Assembly (NCBI GenBank): GCA_028717505.1
Contig: JAQUNQ010000049.1
Coordinates: 1-8,095, forward strand
Reading direction: 5' to 3'
Source: Candidatus Peribacteraceae bacterium
GTDB taxonomy: Bacteria > Patescibacteriota > Gracilibacteria > Peribacterales > Peribacteraceae
DNA length: 8,095 nt
Of this stretch, positions 5,744 to 8,095 are shown piece after piece (positions within the stretch are counted from its first letter, which is position 1; each line of letters begins with the position of its first letter). The position numbers and the translations under genes were made by a program. The notes under the pieces are model-generated. The model saw only the letters and a program-made list of their open reading frames with translations, made no database searches and was not told the DNA's origin.

Positions 5744-5763
5744 CCACTTCCCCGGGGCTTTTT
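5744..5763 (+). terminator. 3' half of the domain B stem plus T-run
   Basis: The 3' strand CCACTTCCCCGGG (5744-5756) pairs with 5641-5653 and is followed, two bases later, by five T residues (5759-5763). It resembles an intrinsic terminator whose stem encloses a 90-nt folded loop, which is unusual. Termination would depend on whether the closing stem forms. Confidence 0.45.
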
Positions 5764-5805
5764 CGGAAAGAGCGGAGAGTCATTTCGCTCAGGCTGCACC
5801 TCGTG

Positions 5806-5811
5806 CATACT
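5806..5811 (+). promoter_or_regulatory. Possible purL -10 element
   Basis: CATACT (4/6 match) lies 11 nt before the purL ATG, and the overlapping TACTAC lies 9 nt before it. Either would give a very short leader of a few nt, in keeping with the near-leaderless genes elsewhere in the window. No convincing -35 or Shine-Dalgarno is present. Confidence 0.35.
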
Positions 5812-5822
5812 ACGCACCTCGC

Positions 5823-8095
5823 ATGACGCAGGATTCCCCCGCCCTCGCCCCTCTCCTCCCCTTCGGAAGCCTCTCCGACGCGGGGTTGCTCTCCCTCCTC
5901 CGGGAGCACCGCATCGGCCTCACGGTGACGGAGGCGCGGAAGATCACGGAGATGCTCGGGCGGGACCCCACGCTCGTCGAGGCGACCATCTGGGGCATCC
6001 AGGGGAGCGAGCACTGCAGCTACAAATCCTCGAAGCGCTTCCTCAAGAACTTCCCCACGACGGGCACGCACGTCATCCTCGGACCGAAGGAGGACAGCGG
6101 CATCGTGGCGATCACCGATCAGCCCCTCGGCAAGCGCTGGGGACTCGTCGTGAGCCACGAGTCGCACAACCACCCCTCGCAGATCGTCCCCTTCGAGGGG
6201 GCGGCGACGGGCATCGGTGGCGTGGTGCGCGACGTCGTCTGCATGGGGGCGCGCGTCATCGGCTGCATGGATATGCTGCGTCTCGGTGACCTGAAGACGG
6301 AGGAGAGCCGCGCCATCGCGAAGGAGGTGGCACGCGGCATCGCGGGCTACGGCAATCCGCTCGGCCTCCCGAATCTCGGAGGCGATACCGTCTTCGATGC
6401 CTCCTACAACAGCAACTGCCTCGTGAATGCCATCGCGCTCGGCATCGTGCGCGAGGACGAGGTGATCCACAGCGAAGTGCCGGAGGAGGCGGGCACAGTG
6501 GGCTACGACATCATCATTGTGGGAAAGCCCACGGACAGGAGCGGCTTCGGCGGCGCCTCCTTCGCGAGCGCCTCCATGGAGGAGGAGAAGAAGGAACAGA
6601 CGAGCGGCGCCGTGCAGGAGCCGAACCCCTTCCTCGAGCGTCACCTGCTCGCCTCCACGTACGCGCTCTTCGACTGGCTGGCACGCGAGGGGAAGCTCAA
6701 CAAGGTGAGCTTCAAGGATCTCGGGGCGGGCGGCGTGGTCTGCGCGAGCGTGGAGCAGGTGACAGGCAGGAACCTCGGGGCAGAGGTCGATCTGGAGCGT
6801 GTGCATGTTTCCCTCAAGGATCTCCCGCCGGAGGTGATCGCCTGCGCGGAGACGCAGGAGCGCTTCTGCTGGATCTGCCACCCCACCCTTACGGAGCACA
6901 TTCTCCGGCACTACAACGAGGCCTGGGATCTGCCCTCCGTCGCGGAAGGGGCACGTGCCAGTGCCATCGGCAAGGTGACGACGGAGAGCGTGTACCGCCT
7001 CCACTACCGAGGAACGGTCGTTTGCGAGGCGAAGGCTCTCGATATCACCTGCGGTCTCCTCTACCAGCGCCCCACGCAACCCGCAAAGATGCACCTCCGT
7101 GAACCTGCGATCACCTGCGAGGGCGCGACCACCTCGATTGCCGGAAAGCAGATGACGCTCCCGGAGATCACGCGCGCGCTCCTCGCGCACCCGAACGGCG
7201 CGAGCAAGGCGCCGCTCATCCGTCACTACGACAAGAACGTCATCGGCCTGAGCCTCCTCGAACCCGGGGAAGCTGATGCCGCCGTCATCGCCCCCCTGCA
7301 GGATCTCGCGAGCTTCGTGCACGCCGGAGAACACCCCGGATGGGACCTGCCGGAGGAGGCACGGAACGTCGGCGTCGCTGTCGCGGCAGACGGGAACGGA
7401 CGGTATGGACGCATCTCCCCCTACTGGCAGGGAGCGAACGCCGCCATCGAGGCAATGCGGAATGTCGCAGCCGTCGGCGCCTCCCCGCGCGCCCTCACCG
7501 ACTGCCTCAACTACGGTAACCCCGAAATCCCTGAGCAACTCGGAGCGCTCGAAGAGGGAGTCCGTGGCATCGCCGACGCAGCCGCCGGCGTGACCGTGGA
7601 CCGGGAAATTGTCCCGGTGATCTCGGGCAATGTCTCCCTCTACAACGGCAAGCCCGACGGCTCGGCCATCGATCCGACGGCGGTCGTCTGTTGCATCGGC
7701 GTCCTCCCGGATGCGCACCGCGCCGTCTCGATGCAGCTTAAGCGCCCCGACTCGCTCCTCCTCTTCGTCGGAGAGCGCGCGGATGAGTGCGGAGGATCTG
7801 CCTATTACGAAGTGCTCGAAGAGCTCACGAGTGCCCCGCGTGATAGCCTGCTCGGCACGAATGTCCCCCAGCCCGACTTCGCCGCGGTGCAGAGGGAGAT
7901 CACCTTCGTCACGCACATGATCCGCGAGGGGGCCATCCTCTCCTGCCATGACATCAGCGACGGAGGCCTCCTCATGGCTCTCTTTGAGATGACGCTCCCG
8001 CAACGAAAGATGGGGAGGGATATCGGATGCAGTGTCGATCTCGACTCACTCAAATCTCCTCTCCGGAGCGATGTGCTCCTCTTCTCCCAAACCGG
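5823..8095 (+). CDS. purL: Phosphoribosylformylglycinamidine synthase subunit PurL (3' end cut)
   Basis: PurL is the ATP-dependent synthetase that converts FGAR to FGAM in purine biosynthesis, using ammonia from the PurQ glutaminase with PurS. The visible 757 codons include GSEHCSYKSS (61-70; the Trp usual before SEH is Gly), HESHNHPS (112-119) with the active-site HNHP, FEGAATGIGGVVRD, GGDTVFD (usually GGE), KDLGAGG (298-304) and ETQERF (343-348). In the second half of the internally duplicated fold are NYGNPE, SGNVSLYN and CHDISDGGL. The frame is still open at the window edge. At CHDISDGGL it is already about 60 residues ahead of the B. subtilis-type protein, so it is somewhat long. Whether a PurQ-like domain is fused downstream cannot be seen. 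The structured RNA lies directly upstream. Confidence 0.96.
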   Translation, partial: MTQDSPALAPLLPFGSLSDAGLLSLLREHRIGLTVTEARKITEMLGRDPTLVEATIWGIQGSEHCSYKSSKRFLKNFPTTGTHVILGPKEDSGIVAITDQPLGKRWGLVVSHESHNHPSQIVPFEGAATGIGGVVRDVVCMGARVIGCMDMLRLGDLKTEESRAIAKEVARGIAGYGNPLGLPNLGGDTVFDASYNSNCLVNAIALGIVREDEVIHSEVPEEAGTVGYDIIIVGKPTDRSGFGGASFASASMEEEKKEQTSGAVQEPNPFLERHLLASTYALFDWLAREGKLNKVSFKDLGAGGVVCASVEQVTGRNLGAEVDLERVHVSLKDLPPEVIACAETQERFCWICHPTLTEHILRHYNEAWDLPSVAEGARASAIGKVTTESVYRLHYRGTVVCEAKALDITCGLLYQRPTQPAKMHLREPAITCEGATTSIAGKQMTLPEITRALLAHPNGASKAPLIRHYDKNVIGLSLLEPGEADAAVIAPLQDLASFVHAGEHPGWDLPEEARNVGVAVAADGNGRYGRISPYWQGANAAIEAMRNVAAVGASPRALTDCLNYGNPEIPEQLGALEEGVRGIADAAAGVTVDREIVPVISGNVSLYNGKPDGSAIDPTAVVCCIGVLPDAHRAVSMQLKRPDSLLLFVGERADECGGSAYYEVLEELTSAPRDSLLGTNVPQPDFAAVQREITFVTHMIREGAILSCHDISDGGLLMALFEMTLPQRKMGRDIGCSVDLDSLKSPLRSDVLLFSQT

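Larger units (their letters stand above)
5468..5763 (+). ncRNA. Candidate structured RNA of about 295 nt, family unknown
   Basis: The RNA would have three parts. (1) Hairpin 5470-5490. (2) Domain A, closed by 5500-5507/5625-5632 (8 bp), holding hairpins 5510-5515/5531-5536, 5557-5561/5568-5572, 5574-5579/5584-5589 and 5597-5602/5606-5611. (3) Domain B, closed by a perfect 13-bp stem 5641-5653/5744-5756, holding 5655-5661/5667-5673 (7 bp), 5677-5681/5696-5700 (5 bp) with a possible pseudoknot 5685-5688/5704-5707, and 5710-5718/5731-5739 (9 bp). T5 follows at 5759-5763. A strong promoter ends just upstream, and purL has its own possible -10 downstream, favouring a stand-alone RNA; a purL leader or riboswitch is the alternative. 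I found no tmRNA, RNase P, SRP, 5S or tRNA signature motifs. Confidence 0.6.

Noticed and set aside
5562..8003. Very long open frame (about 813 codons) on the - strand opposite purL
   Set aside because: It is a GC-rich antisense shadow of purL. The translation is Arg/Asp/Glu/His-rich with no recognisable domain, while the + strand frame has all PurL motifs.
1..8095. CRISPR arrays, insertion sequences, tRNA or rRNA genes
   Set aside because: I saw no regularly spaced direct repeats with spacers, no transposase, and no tRNA T-loop or rRNA signature motifs by eye on either strand.

Overview
The window is GC-rich bacterial chromosome, densely packed, with short transcription units on both strands. 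TGA is used as an ordinary stop (lepB, secE, acyP), which argues against the Gracilibacteria/Absconditabacteria code. Almost no start codon has a Shine-Dalgarno sequence. Three genes (pth, the PH-domain gene, lepB) instead carry a -10-like hexamer ending only 6-7 nt before the start codon, the arrangement expected of leaderless mRNAs. The small membrane-anchored RX4H (HEPN-like) protein and the membrane PH-domain protein resemble proteins I associate with candidate phyla radiation (Patescibacteria) genomes. A Peregrinibacteria/Peribacteria-like lineage is my best guess, by inference only.

Layout. 1-97: the probable tail of an upstream + strand gene and a strong hairpin terminator facing pth. 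98-646 (-): peptidyl-tRNA hydrolase, preceded by a heptanucleotide repeat array that overlaps its promoter. 706-1715 (-): a two-gene operon with a 4-nt overlap, encoding a two-helix membrane PH-domain protein and then a single-helix protein with an RX4H motif. 1837-3550 (+): lepB, a promoter and hairpin leader, then the tightly packed secE-nusG-acyP. 3557-3991 (-): an unrecognised acidic protein with its own TATAAT box. 4070-5410 (-): the lipid II flippase murJ, possibly coupled to a tiny upstream ORF. 5823-8095 (+): purL, cut by the window edge.

The most notable part is 5433-5763, between the divergent murJ and purL. It has a perfect -35 (TTGACA) with an extended -10. The predicted start falls at a perfect 9-bp hairpin. 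A multibranched domain closed by 8 bp follows, then a second multibranched domain closed by a perfect 13-bp stem with an internal potential pseudoknot, then a T-run. I could not match this roughly 295-nt element to tmRNA, RNase P, SRP, 6S, 5S or a riboswitch class I know. It is either a stand-alone structured RNA or a long leader upstream of purL.

The genes cover core functions: peptidyl-tRNA recycling (pth), protein export and signal-peptide removal (secE, lepB), transcription elongation (nusG), cell-wall precursor export (murJ) and purine synthesis (purL).
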